Source of the DNA: an uncultured Eubacterium sp.
Lineage (GTDB): Bacteria; Bacillota; Clostridia; Oscillospirales; Acutalibacteraceae
Reading direction: 5' to 3'
DNA length: 64,000 nt
Assembly (NCBI GenBank): GCA_934561395.1
Contig: CAKTGF010000002.1
Span: 62,001-126,000 of the forward strand
Shown here: positions 17,084-25,345 of the stretch, in pieces
How the letters are laid out: each line of letters begins with the position of its first letter
Position numbering within the stretch: position 1 is the first letter of the stretch
Notes under the pieces: model-generated
What the model saw: the letters and a program-made list of their open reading frames with translations, nothing else
Database searches by the model: none
Told to the model about the DNA's origin: nothing
Translations under genes and position numbers: made by a program

Positions 17084-18301
17084 TTAGAAATCAACCTCGG
17101 TGTCGTAGTAGCAGCACTTAAGCAGCTTTTCCATTTCTTCCTGGGTGGGAATTCTTGGATTTGAGCCGGTGCATGCATCTGCAATAGCATTTTTAGCGAT
17201 TTCAGGCAGTCTTTCAAGGAATACATTCTCGGGAACAAAGCCTTGTTCGGTGGGGAAGCTGTCCTTGCCGTAATTTTTAATGCAGTGGGGGATGTTGAGG
17301 TCATCGTTCATTTTGCGAAGATAAGCGATAAGCAACTGAACCTTCTCATCATCGTTTGTGCCGCCCAGGCCCATGTAATCGGCAATTACGCCGTAGCGAG
17401 CTTTTGCGGTTTCGTCCTTTGCATTAAATGCGATAACCTTTGGTAAATACATTGCGTTTGCTGCGCCGTGAATAATGTGTGCGCCGTAATCCTCAAATGC
17501 AGCGCCTGTTTTGTGCGCCATTGAGTGAACAATGCCTAAAAGGGCATTTGAAAACGCCATACCTGCAAGGCATTGTGCGTTGTGCATGGCATCTCTTTTT
17601 GCCATATCGCCGTTGTAGGAATCCACAAGGTCGGTTTGAATCATTTCAATTGCGTGGATAGCCAGCGGGTCTGTAAAATCGCAATTTGCCGTTGAAACAT
17701 ACGCCTCTATTGCATGGGTCATTGCGTCCATACCGGTGTGGGCAACAAGCTTTTTGGGCATTGTTTCTGCCAAATCGGGGTCAACAATGGCAACATCCGG
17801 GGTTATTTCAAAGTCTGCGATGGGATATTTGATTCTGTACTGATAATTTGTGATAATTGAAAATGCAGTAACCTCCGTAGCTGTGCCCGAGGTGGACGAA
17901 ATTGCGCAGAAATGAGCTTTTTTACGAAGTGACGGAAGGCCAAATACCTTGCACATTTCCTCAAATGTAATGTCGGGATATTCATATTTAATCCACATTG
18001 CCTTTGCTGCATCAATCGGGGATCCGCCGCCCATTGCGATAATCCAATCGGGCTGAAATTCAATCATTTTTTCAGCGCCTCGCATTACCGTTTCAACAGA
18101 TGGGTCGGGTTCAATACCCTCGAAAATCTCAACCTCCATGCCTGCTTCCTTAAGGTATGAAACAGCCTTGTCTAAAAATCCAAAGCGCTTCATAGAGCCG
18201 CCGCCAACGCAAACAATTGCCTTTTTGCCGGTAAAGGTTTTAAGTGCTTCAAGTGAGCCTTTTCCGTGATACAAATCTCTTGGTAAAGTAAATCTTGCCA
18301 T
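17084..18301 (-). CDS. Iron-containing alcohol dehydrogenase, 405 aa
   Basis: This is a group III (Fe-ADH) NAD(P)-dependent alcohol dehydrogenase reducing aldehydes such as acetaldehyde or butyraldehyde. The cofactor loop GGGSPID is at residues 91-97. The metal ligands are present: D192 and H196 in MDAMTHAIEAY, H259 in VHSMAHKTG and H278 in HIIHGAANA. The ATG at 18301 has an ACGGAGGT SD; a longer in-frame start lacks one. The sequence resembles stand-alone Fe-ADHs related to the AdhE dehydrogenase half. It is monocistronic, ending at the terminator at 17039-17065. The exact substrate is not shown. Confidence 0.92.
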   Translation of the reverse strand: MARFTLPRDLYHGKGSLEALKTFTGKKAIVCVGGGSMKRFGFLDKAVSYLKEAGMEVEIFEGIEPDPSVETVMRGAEKMIEFQPDWIIAMGGGSPIDAAKAMWIKYEYPDITFEEMCKVFGLPSLRKKAHFCAISSTSGTATEVTAFSIITNYQYRIKYPIADFEITPDVAIVDPDLAETMPKKLVAHTGMDAMTHAIEAYVSTANCDFTDPLAIHAIEMIQTDLVDSYNGDMAKRDAMHNAQCLAGMAFSNALLGIVHSMAHKTGAAFEDYGAHIIHGAANAMYLPKVIAFNAKDETAKARYGVIADYMGLGGTNDDEKVQLLIAYLRKMNDDLNIPHCIKNYGKDSFPTEQGFVPENVFLERLPEIAKNAIADACTGSNPRIPTQEEMEKLLKCCYYDTEVDF

Positions 18302-18491
18302 AATAAAAATACCTCCGTTAAAGATTGTTGAACAATTCAACCAATTTCATTATATTGCTATTGTTATTAATATTCAATTAGCCGAAATATAGAATTTTAA
18401 TATTGATTTTTGTTGATTTTGATAGTTAATTTACTTGATTTTACATTAAAGTAAAATATTAGATATAATACAGTAAATTTATTACAAAAAA

Positions 18492-18518
18492 ATAAGGAAC
18501 AGCTGCTGTTCCTTATTT
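18492..18518 (-). terminator. Terminator behind the XRE remnant
   Basis: AATAAGGAACAG pairs with CTGTTCCTTATT around a 3-base loop; leftward it is followed by a T run. It is still present although the gene before it is broken. Confidence 0.7.
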
Positions 18519-18713
18519 ATAAAATGTTTTGTTGTCGGTTCGCTCTAACAAATAGTCAATTGAAACATGAAAATAATCGGCAATTTTAATAAGCATTGCA
18601 TAGTCGCATTCACGCTCGCCGGTTTCATATCGGCTTATGCTGTTTTGATTTGTTGACAGCTCCATAGCAAGCTTTAATTGCGAAATGCCCTTTTCCTTGC
18701 GGAGTTCACAATG
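18513..18713 (-). pseudogene. 5'-truncated XRE-family regulator
   Basis: The frame CELRKEKGISQLKLAMELST, then SISRYETGERECDYAMLIKI and FHVSIDYLLERTD, is the complete recognition part of an XRE (Cro/C1) helix-turn-helix domain. A TAG stop lies immediately before the first residue shown and no start codon with SD is seen, so the N-terminal few residues are missing. It could still be expressed from an unusual start, but a truncated relic is likelier. Confidence 0.65.
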
Positions 18714-18735
18714 CTATTTAAAATATGTTGTGATA

Positions 18736-18885
18736 TTAAGGCTCTATTGTAATGTTGCTACCGTTTTGCCTGTCTTTTTTTACAATAATTTTATTGTCAA
18801 TTTTTTCATTAAGTGCCGATACATGTGATATAATGCCGACTAATCTGTTGTTATCGCTTAAACCTATAAGTGCCTTTATGGTAAT
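18736..18885 (-). pseudogene. sbcC: C-terminal remnant of sbcC
   Basis: A startless frame ending at 18736 reads IKALIGLSDNNRLVGIISHV, then SALNEKIDNKIIVKKDRQNG and SNITIEP, which matches the C-terminal ATPase end of the exonuclease subunit SbcC (ISHV motif, final GS strand). Only about 50 of roughly 1000 codons remain. Together with the XRE relic it shows that the stretch 18302-19062 is decayed DNA with no intact gene. Confidence 0.65.
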
Positions 18886-18947
18886 CGGGTAAGGTATGAA
18901 ATTAAACATTAAAATTGCTTAGGCGAGCGGGAAAGTATAAAGAACAG

Positions 18948-18969
18948 AGGCCGAGGGCCTTTATTTTTT
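18948..18969 (+). terminator. Short terminator without an obvious gene
   Basis: AGGCC-GAG-GGCCT followed by TTATTTTTT. It would end rightward transcription before spoVT, but no rightward gene lies to its left for 1.9 kb. Confidence 0.5.
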
Positions 18970-18993
18970 GCAAAAAATTCCATTTAGGCTTTT

Positions 18994-19025
18994 GTATATA
19001 CAAATTTTATTTGAGCAAAATATTA
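18994..19025 (+). promoter_or_regulatory. Candidate forespore (sigma-G-like) promoter of spoVT
   Basis: GTATA (18994-18998), a 17-base gap and CAAAATA (19016-19022) resemble the sigma-F/G consensus. In Bacillus spoVT is sigma-G dependent. The match is partial. Confidence 0.35.
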
Positions 19026-19062
19026 CAGAACGAATTACAAAATTTGCAAGGGAGAAATAAAT

Positions 19063-19599
19063 ATGAAAGCAACAGGAATTGTAAGAAGAATTGATGACTT
19101 AGGCCGTGTTGTAATACCGAAGGAAATCAGACGCTCGTTCAGAATTAAAGAGGGCGACCCGTTAGAAATATATACCGATGCGGACGGAGAGGTAATTTTT
19201 AAAAAGTATTCGCCGATTGGGGAGCTTTCAAATTTTGCCAACCAATATGCCGAGGTATTGCACAAGGATGCAGGGCTGCCCATTGCGATTATGGATAACG
19301 ACCATGTTATTGCTGCCTCGGGTATCAGCAAGCGTGAGGTTTTGGAGCGCAGGGTTACCAAGGGGCTTGAGGAGCTTATGGAAAATCGCCAAATTCACAT
19401 TAAAACCGACAAGGTGCCGGCGATTAACGCCATTGAGGGCTACGACCGCAGGGCCCAGGTGGTTTACCCGATTATTTACGGCGGGGATGTAAGCGGCGCA
19501 ATCGCCCTGCTTGACGACGGTAAGAACGAAAATCCCTCGGAATCCGACATTAAGCTTATACAGGTTGCGGCGGCTTTTTTGGGCAAACAAATGGAGTAA
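19063..19599 (+). CDS. spoVT: Stage V sporulation protein T, 178 aa
   Basis: The N-terminal AbrB-type swapped-hairpin DNA-binding domain (MKATGIVRRIDDLGRVVIPK, then EIRRSFRIKEGDPLEIY) is joined to a GAF-like C-terminal domain, as in SpoVT of Bacillus and clostridia (about 178 aa, the same length). It is a forespore transcription regulator that tunes sigma-G genes. A GGGAG SD lies 8 bases before the ATG. It is transcribed alone. This is strong evidence that the organism makes endospores. Confidence 0.95.
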   Translation: MKATGIVRRIDDLGRVVIPKEIRRSFRIKEGDPLEIYTDADGEVIFKKYSPIGELSNFANQYAEVLHKDAGLPIAIMDNDHVIAASGISKREVLERRVTKGLEELMENRQIHIKTDKVPAINAIEGYDRRAQVVYPIIYGGDVSGAIALLDDGKNENPSESDIKLIQVAAAFLGKQME

Positions 19600-19677
19600 T
19601 GCTTTGTGCATATTGCACAAAAACTATGGCGCAGTTTTATACAAACTGACATATAGTTAGAAGATGTAAAAAAGGTA

Positions 19678-19705
19678 TTGAATTTTTGAAATCAACGCAT
19701 ATAAT
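19678..19705 (+). promoter_or_regulatory. Promoter of the YczE-type gene
   Basis: TTGAAT (19678-19683), a 16-base spacer and TATAAT (19700-19705), 62 bases before the start codon. Confidence 0.55.
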
Positions 19706-19767
19706 GTAGTCAAAGAGAGGAAAAAACGTGAACGGATGTAGTGTTCACAGAGTAGCGAGGGAATGCT

Positions 19768-20610
19768 ATGAAGAGATTTCAAAAGAAGGCATACGATTAC
19801 ATTAAGGATATGTTTGTGCAGCACAATATGGTCAAGCGCTGTGTGCTGTCGGTTCTTTCCATTATAATAATGGGCTTTGGAATTTCGCTTTTCTCGGTTT
19901 CAGGATTTGGTGTTGACCCCTTTACATCAATGAATATGAACATTTCCTCTACATTGGGAATTAGCTATGGAACCTATCAGCTGATTGTTAATGCAGTTAT
20001 CATTCTGTTTGTGGTAATTGTTGCACACAGAGGATTGATTGGTGTCGGAACCTTGTTTAACATGGTGGGCGTCGGTTATTCCTGCGAATTGTTTGAAGGT
20101 CTAATCAGGCCTCTCCTGTCGGATTACCTTGATAGCGCTGCGGTTCGCATTTGTTTGCTTATAGCAGGTATTGTGGTTCTGTGCTTTTCCTGTTCTCTCT
20201 TTTTCACATCTAATGTCGGCGTTGGCCCATATGACAGTTTGGGCTTTATGCTTAGCAATAAAACAAAAATCCCATACAAATGGGTTAGAGTATTTACCGA
20301 TGTTACCGTTATTACAATCGGCTTGGTTGTAAGCGGCGGCTTAAAGGGCTTAATCAGCGGCGATTTTTCACAAATCAAAAACATCGGCGTAGGAACAGTA
20401 ATTACAGCATTTATGATGGGCCCGCTTGTTAATTTCTTTTCAAAGCATGTGTCTGCAAAAATACTTAATGTTGACTATGCGGGAATCAGCAGGGATGTGG
20501 CATTCTTTATGCTTAAGGGTGCTATGCTCAAAACCGGAGCAGGTGCAGGATATAAGCAAACAAGTCTTAATATGAAATCAGATGCATTTGAGGTTTTAAA
20601 CGAGATTTAG
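19768..20610 (+). CDS. YczE/YitT-family membrane protein, 280 aa
   Basis: After a charged N-terminus there are about five transmembrane helices: VLSVLSIIIMGFGISLFSVS, LIVNAVIILFVVIVA, a segment around GVGTLFNMVGVGY, ICLLIAGIVVLCFSCSLFF and the DVTVITIGLVVSGG region. The motif GFGVDPFTSMN and the repeat NVGVGPYDSLG form the duplicated signature of the YczE/YyaS family. The cytoplasmic tail of about 60 residues ends in a polar stretch. Molecular function in this family is unknown. It is monocistronic, between its own promoter and the terminator at 20616. Confidence 0.85.
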   Translation: MKRFQKKAYDYIKDMFVQHNMVKRCVLSVLSIIIMGFGISLFSVSGFGVDPFTSMNMNISSTLGISYGTYQLIVNAVIILFVVIVAHRGLIGVGTLFNMVGVGYSCELFEGLIRPLLSDYLDSAAVRICLLIAGIVVLCFSCSLFFTSNVGVGPYDSLGFMLSNKTKIPYKWVRVFTDVTVITIGLVVSGGLKGLISGDFSQIKNIGVGTVITAFMMGPLVNFFSKHVSAKILNVDYAGISRDVAFFMLKGAMLKTGAGAGYKQTSLNMKSDAFEVLNEI

Positions 20611-20615
20611 CAACC

Positions 20616-20651
20616 AAGGCTGATGATATAAATTTAAAGTCAGCCTTTTTA
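20616..20651 (+). terminator. Terminator of the YczE-type gene
   Basis: AAGGCTGA (20616-20623) pairs with TCAGCCTT (20640-20647), followed by T. A second hairpin (AGAGCGTG/CATGCTCT, about 20697-20724) with a T-rich tail follows. Confidence 0.75.
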
Positions 20652-20737
20652 AATATACCCACTTAATTTTTTACATAAATTTTACCCAAAATATAGAGAG
20701 CGTGTTGCGTTTTGCGGCATGCTCTTTATATTTTTTA

Positions 20738-20766
20738 TTGTCAATGTTAAAATAAAATGGTATATT
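20738..20766 (+). promoter_or_regulatory. Promoter of the secreted transglutaminase-like gene
   Basis: TTGTCA, a 17-base spacer, TATATT; 22 bases before the start codon and just ahead of an AAGGAGG SD. Confidence 0.6.
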
Positions 20767-20788
20767 ATGGTTAAGGAGGCGTTTTGGT

Positions 20789-23700
20789 ATGAAAAAATTT
20801 ATTTCTTTGTTACTTTGTGTTGTAATGATTTTTTCTGTTCTTTTACCCTGCGGCAGCGCTTTTGCCCGGGATTTGGTTTTTTCACAAACAACAAATAAAA
20901 GCGAAAATGCCCCGTATCTTGATGAAAACGGCATTTATTGGCGAAAATCCACCACCGAGAGCGGAGAGGTTAAATACATTGATTTTAACACCGATTACGG
21001 CGAGATGGTTAAGTATTTTCAATCCCAAATGCTGCAGCGTGCAACAAGAATAGAATATCGTTTTGCCACAACGGATAAAAAATATCAGTATAAATACGAG
21101 GTGCAGGGTGACCTTGACTCTGCAAGCAAGGTTGCGGCAGCGCTGTTTAATGACCTTTTTAAGGATGTTTTTACTGTGGATTACAGCACCGATAAGACCG
21201 AAAACGCTGCTGCAGGGGATTATTTATTCCATTCCTTTGATTACGGCGATTTTGTTTACGGCTGCAATGTTTTCACAAGCGCAATGGATGCCCCTGCCCA
21301 AGGTAACGACCGTTACTATACCTTTTCTATTGTTATTTCAGACCTTAATTACTATACAACTGCCCTGCAGGAGGAAAAAATCGCTAAATTTGCAAGGGAG
21401 TTCAGCACAGAATATCTTGCAGGCAGCCAAAGCGATTATGAAAAAGTAAAAACCATTTATGATTTTGTGGTCAGGAACACGGTTTATGACAGTGAGGTTT
21501 TTGATGGCAAATATTCCTCCACCACGCAAAGATATGCAAACGCCCACAGTGCTTACGGTGCGCTTTACGGCAATTTGCAGGGCAATGATTATGACATTAC
21601 CCCAAAATCAACGATAACAGGGGAAAAGGTAATAAAAAATACAAACCAGGGTATGGCGGTTTGCGAGGGATATTCGCTGCTGTTTTACTATCTTTGTAAA
21701 TATAACGGAATTGACTGCCGAATTGTTGACGGCGATTACAACAAGCAGTATGTTTCTGTCACCGACCCCCACGAATGGAATTATGTTTACCTTGATGATG
21801 AAAGCGGCGACGGCTACAAGTGGTTTCAGGTTGACACAACCTTTGCTGCGCAAAAATCATATAAGGAGGTAGATGTAAACTGCTATGACTACTTCCTTTG
21901 CGGTAGTGACAATGTTAATTTCGGTTTTAAAAACCACCAGCAGCCGTACGAGTCTAATGACGAGCAGGCAAGGCCACAGCTTTACGATTGGTACAGCGAG
22001 GGTAATGTATCGTCGGTTAAGGATTACCTTATTCCCAAGGCTGATTTATCCTCAATTGTTAAGCTTAATGAAAACAATGTTATTATTCAGCGAAAAACCC
22101 TTTACAGCGGCGACAGCGAAAGCAAATACGTATTTATCAAATCAAACGATAATGAAACTGCGTTGATTAGGGTTAATGAGGATGGCACAATAAGCTATGA
22201 AAATGTTGACGGCTTTGTTTATAACAGCACAATGTCAGCATTTAAAATGTTTATACCCTATCTTATTGACAGGGAATATGAGTCTGATACCGTAAATGCC
22301 CAGGCCTGCGGCAGCTACACAATAAGTGTGCACGGTGCAAACGGCAGCGTGTTTGAATATTCCTTTAAAATTGTGCCAATGGATATGTCTGACTCCTCAA
22401 ATTATGACGAGGTGAAAATACAAACCAAGGGCAACTACACCGGCAACGAATTGCAGCCGCAGATTGAAATTATTGACGGTTACGGCAACATCCTTGACCG
22501 TGGGGTTGATTATGATTTAACAGTTACCCAAAACGGCAAGAAAGTAAAAATTGTTGAAATGGGCGATTATCAGGTTGTTGTATCCTTTATGGGCAACTAC
22601 CGTGGGGAATATCCATTTAGCTTTAACGTGGGCAAAATTGATTTGAATAAAATAGATTACACAATGCCCCCAATTGAGTATGTTCCCCAAGGAGTGCTTG
22701 AAAATAACGGATATGCAAACTTTGAGGATTATATTAAAAAGTCGGTTGAGGCCACCGAGCTGACGGTGGGCACTAAAACCCTGCACGGTAATGTTGATTA
22801 TTCCGTAAGCGTTAACGGCTCAAAGCAAACCTTCAGGCTGTCGGCAATATCCACCAGCAAGCTTGTGCTTGAAAACTCCTTTGTCAATGTAAAATATCAG
22901 GTTAAAAAATATGATATTTCACAGTTAAACGGCAAGGTTGCGGATAATTCGGCAGCGTATGTCTACACCGGCTCGGCAATAAAGCCAAGCAAATTTAATT
23001 GGCTTGATGATAACTTTACCCGTGGGGTTGATTATGAAATCGTTTCATACAGCAACAACACAAAGGCAGGTATTGCTTATGTTACCATAAAGGGCATCGG
23101 CAACTGCACGGGAACTGCCAAAATGCAGTTCAGAATTGTGCCGGCAAGCATTACCAAGGCGACAATTACCCCATCAACCAAGGCAAACACCGTTAGCTAC
23201 ACTGTAACCTATAAAAATAAAACCCTGGTTAAGGGCACAGATTATACAGAGACAATAAAAATTACCTCAAAGGGCTATCAAATAACCCTTACGGGCAAGG
23301 GCAATTTTAACGGCAAGGTAACAATGAATGTTGTTTGCTCGGTGGTTGCACCAACTGCCTCGGGCAACACTGTCAGCCTTTCTTCAACAGCCTACACCTA
23401 TGACGGAAATTATAAAAAGCCCACCGTTAAGATAGTTAACAAAAACGGTAAAACGGTAAGCACATATTTTTATTCGGTTAAATATTCGCTCAATAAAAAT
23501 GTGGGCACGGCAAAGGCGGTTATAACCTTTAAAAACGGCTATTCCGGCACGGTTACAAAAACCTTTACCATAAAGCCTAAGGGAACAAGCATATCTGCCG
23601 CAAGCGGTGTGAAATCCGGCTTTAAGGTCAGGTGGAAAAAGCAGGCCGTTCAAACCACAGGCTATCAAATCCAATATTCAACAAGCAGCAAATTTTCAGG

Positions 23701-23863
23701 TGCAAAGCTTATAACCGTTTCGGGCACGGGCTCAACAAGCAAAACGGTTTCAAAGCTTTCAAAAAAGAAAAAGTATTATGTTCGCATAAGAACATATAAA
23801 ACCGTTAACGGCAAAAAATACTATTCCTCCTGGTCGAGGGCAAAGGCTGTTACAACCAAATAA
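20789..23863 (+). CDS. Secreted transglutaminase-like protein with Ig-like and fibronectin III repeats, 1024 aa
   Basis: A signal peptide (KKFISLLLCVVMIFSVLLPC, cleavage near AFA) is followed by a transglutaminase/CysPc-like core with catalytic Cys292 (GMAVCEGYS), His328 (DPHEWNYVYLD) and Asp349 (FQVDTTFA). The C-terminal half is built from repeated beta domains: units reading GNELQPQ, GSAIKPS and GNYKKPT each followed by GVDY or similar, and a closing fibronectin type III domain (GFKVRWKKQ, TGYQIQYSTSSKF, YYVRIRTYK). There is no LPxTG or dockerin, so it is probably released or held by its basic C-terminus. It likely cleaves or cross-links wall or host proteins. AAGGAGG supports the start. 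Confidence 0.85.
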   Translation: MKKFISLLLCVVMIFSVLLPCGSAFARDLVFSQTTNKSENAPYLDENGIYWRKSTTESGEVKYIDFNTDYGEMVKYFQSQMLQRATRIEYRFATTDKKYQYKYEVQGDLDSASKVAAALFNDLFKDVFTVDYSTDKTENAAAGDYLFHSFDYGDFVYGCNVFTSAMDAPAQGNDRYYTFSIVISDLNYYTTALQEEKIAKFAREFSTEYLAGSQSDYEKVKTIYDFVVRNTVYDSEVFDGKYSSTTQRYANAHSAYGALYGNLQGNDYDITPKSTITGEKVIKNTNQGMAVCEGYSLLFYYLCKYNGIDCRIVDGDYNKQYVSVTDPHEWNYVYLDDESGDGYKWFQVDTTFAAQKSYKEVDVNCYDYFLCGSDNVNFGFKNHQQPYESNDEQARPQLYDWYSEGNVSSVKDYLIPKADLSSIVKLNENNVIIQRKTLYSGDSESKYVFIKSNDNETALIRVNEDGTISYENVDGFVYNSTMSAFKMFIPYLIDREYESDTVNAQACGSYTISVHGANGSVFEYSFKIVPMDMSDSSNYDEVKIQTKGNYTGNELQPQIEIIDGYGNILDRGVDYDLTVTQNGKKVKIVEMGDYQVVVSFMGNYRGEYPFSFNVGKIDLNKIDYTMPPIEYVPQGVLENNGYANFEDYIKKSVEATELTVGTKTLHGNVDYSVSVNGSKQTFRLSAISTSKLVLENSFVNVKYQVKKYDISQLNGKVADNSAAYVYTGSAIKPSKFNWLDDNFTRGVDYEIVSYSNNTKAGIAYVTIKGIGNCTGTAKMQFRIVPASITKATITPSTKANTVSYTVTYKNKTLVKGTDYTETIKITSKGYQITLTGKGNFNGKVTMNVVCSVVAPTASGNTVSLSSTAYTYDGNYKKPTVKIVNKNGKTVSTYFYSVKYSLNKNVGTAKAVITFKNGYSGTVTKTFTIKPKGTSISAASGVKSGFKVRWKKQAVQTTGYQIQYSTSSKFSGAKLITVSGTGSTSKTVSKLSKKKKYYVRIRTYKTVNGKKYYSSWSRAKAVTTK

Positions 23864-23869
23864 ATACAG

Positions 23870-23923
23870 TTGTATATTTTGTTGAAAAATGTTATATTAG
23901 AGATACGACAAGCTCGTATCTCT
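23870..23923 (+). promoter_or_regulatory. Promoter and overlapping palindrome before the zinc-ribbon gene
   Basis: TTGTAT (23870-23875), a 17-base spacer and TATATT (23893-23898) are followed at once by a perfect 10-bp inverted repeat (23899-23908 and 23914-23923) over the expected transcription start. The palindrome could be an operator or a 5' hairpin. Confidence 0.5.
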
Positions 23924-23941
23924 AAATTTTTGGGGTGTATT

Positions 23942-24970
23942 ATGAATTGTAAAAACTGCGGAGCAAAATTAAAGCCTCAGGACAGGCAGTGCCCAAACTG
24001 CGGTGCTGCTGTCAGGGGCGAAAACGGATATGTTTTAACCTCCTCAAAGGATGAAAAATATTATTATGGCGATGATGAGCCGGTTAAGAAAAAAAGCGGC
24101 ATAAAGCGGCTTTTGGCAATAATTCTTATCGGCGCAATAATTATCGGCGGCGAATATTATTATTTTAATGTTTACAAAAAAAAGACCGTGCAGCCCCAGG
24201 TTAATTTTACCTACGGTGCAGGCGTTATTAATGATGACGAGCAGGTGGTTTATGTTGCCATTGACGAAAGCGCCCAAATTCAGTATATAAACGGCGTTAC
24301 TCTTTACGGATATGACAAAACCCAAAGCAGCAGCAATGACAAGCCCCTGTCAACAGATTATGAATACACAAAAACCGAAAGCGGAATTTTCAGGTCGATT
24401 TTTTTCGATTTGGCAGATTTTGACATTGAGCCGGGCAAGGATTACACCTACACCTTTGAAATGATTTTCAGCTTTTATGAGGATAATAACCAATACACCT
24501 ACACCCAGGTGGTTAATTTCAGCTCCTCGGCGGAAAATGATGTTTCAGACATTATATTTGACCACAGTGGTGCCGATTATTCCGCAGGTGCAGAGGATAC
24601 CGCACAAAGCACTGTGCCAACTACCGCCACAAGCACCACGGCGGCTGCTGCAACTCAAAACACGGGGGACAGCTCGTTTTTATACAGCGGCTTTTGGTAC
24701 ACCGAGCCTTATCACGATGCGGATAATTATTCAATTGACGCAATTCAGTTTGCAAAAAACGGCGGCTGCACCGTAACAAGTTATTCCAAAAGCGGCAACG
24801 GCGCATGGACCTCAAGGCAAACAAATACTACATTTTCGGTTAAAAACGATGTTTTAACCGTTAAAAACGACGGTGATTATGTTATTGATTTTAACAAAAA
24901 ATCCGTTGCAGGCTTAACCCAAAGAAAATACAACAGTGTTAAAAATGCCGAGGATTTTTTCGGACTTTAA
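23942..24970 (+). CDS. Zinc-ribbon membrane-anchored protein, 342 aa
   Basis: The protein starts with a double-CxxC zinc ribbon (MNCKNCGAKLKPQDRQCPNCG), has one transmembrane helix (IKRLLAIILIGAIIIGGEYY, about 53-72) and then an extracellular part with two beta-rich regions separated by a Thr/Ala/Gln-rich linker (about 220-240). The last 100 residues resemble a small lipocalin-like or DUF5067-type beta fold. The ATG at 23942 with GGGGTG is preferred over an upstream TTG. It follows the transglutaminase gene by about 80 bases but has its own promoter. Zinc-ribbon/TM proteins of this layout are common in clostridia and their functions are unknown. Confidence 0.75.
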   Translation: MNCKNCGAKLKPQDRQCPNCGAAVRGENGYVLTSSKDEKYYYGDDEPVKKKSGIKRLLAIILIGAIIIGGEYYYFNVYKKKTVQPQVNFTYGAGVINDDEQVVYVAIDESAQIQYINGVTLYGYDKTQSSSNDKPLSTDYEYTKTESGIFRSIFFDLADFDIEPGKDYTYTFEMIFSFYEDNNQYTYTQVVNFSSSAENDVSDIIFDHSGADYSAGAEDTAQSTVPTTATSTTAAAATQNTGDSSFLYSGFWYTEPYHDADNYSIDAIQFAKNGGCTVTSYSKSGNGAWTSRQTNTTFSVKNDVLTVKNDGDYVIDFNKKSVAGLTQRKYNSVKNAEDFFGL

Positions 24971-25345
24971 TAAGAAAAAAGGCAGTAAATGATTTTTAAT
25001 CATTTCCTGCCACAGCGTGTTGAAAAAAGTTTTTGAATTTCGTTTTCTTGCGAACTGTGCTGTGCCTCGTCAAAACACATTTCGTATAGAACAAAATAAA
25101 GTTTTGTAATTATACTACATATGTTTTTCATCTTTCCAAAAATTCAATGGATTTTTTGGAAGTTTAATATGTGCTTGTTAACAAAAACGAAAAACGCCAA
25201 AATCGCCGCAAACTTGATGTTTGCGGCGATTTTCTTTGAATTATGTTGTTATAAGTTTTGTTTCGGTATAGGATTATCTATCCATTAACTTAATGTTTTA
25301 CAAAACAAATTTGGCGTGTTTCAGGGCCTTTATCGGCAGCCTTAA
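24971..25345. other. Gene-free stretch with several hairpins
   Basis: No gene is seen. A 14-bp imperfect hairpin (about 24983-25011, arms GGCAGTAAATGATT/AATCATTTCCTGCC), an A/T-rich inverted repeat (TCCAAAAA/TTTTTGGA near 25134-25162) and a strong terminator (25199-25233) are present. The first two lack T runs and may be relics of a repeated element. Confidence 0.5.
25199..25233. terminator. Strong bidirectional terminator
   Basis: A perfect 15-bp stem (AAAATCGCCGCAAAC and its complement) with a 5-base loop lies between the convergent zinc-ribbon and SDR genes, with A and T tracts on both sides. Confidence 0.8.
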
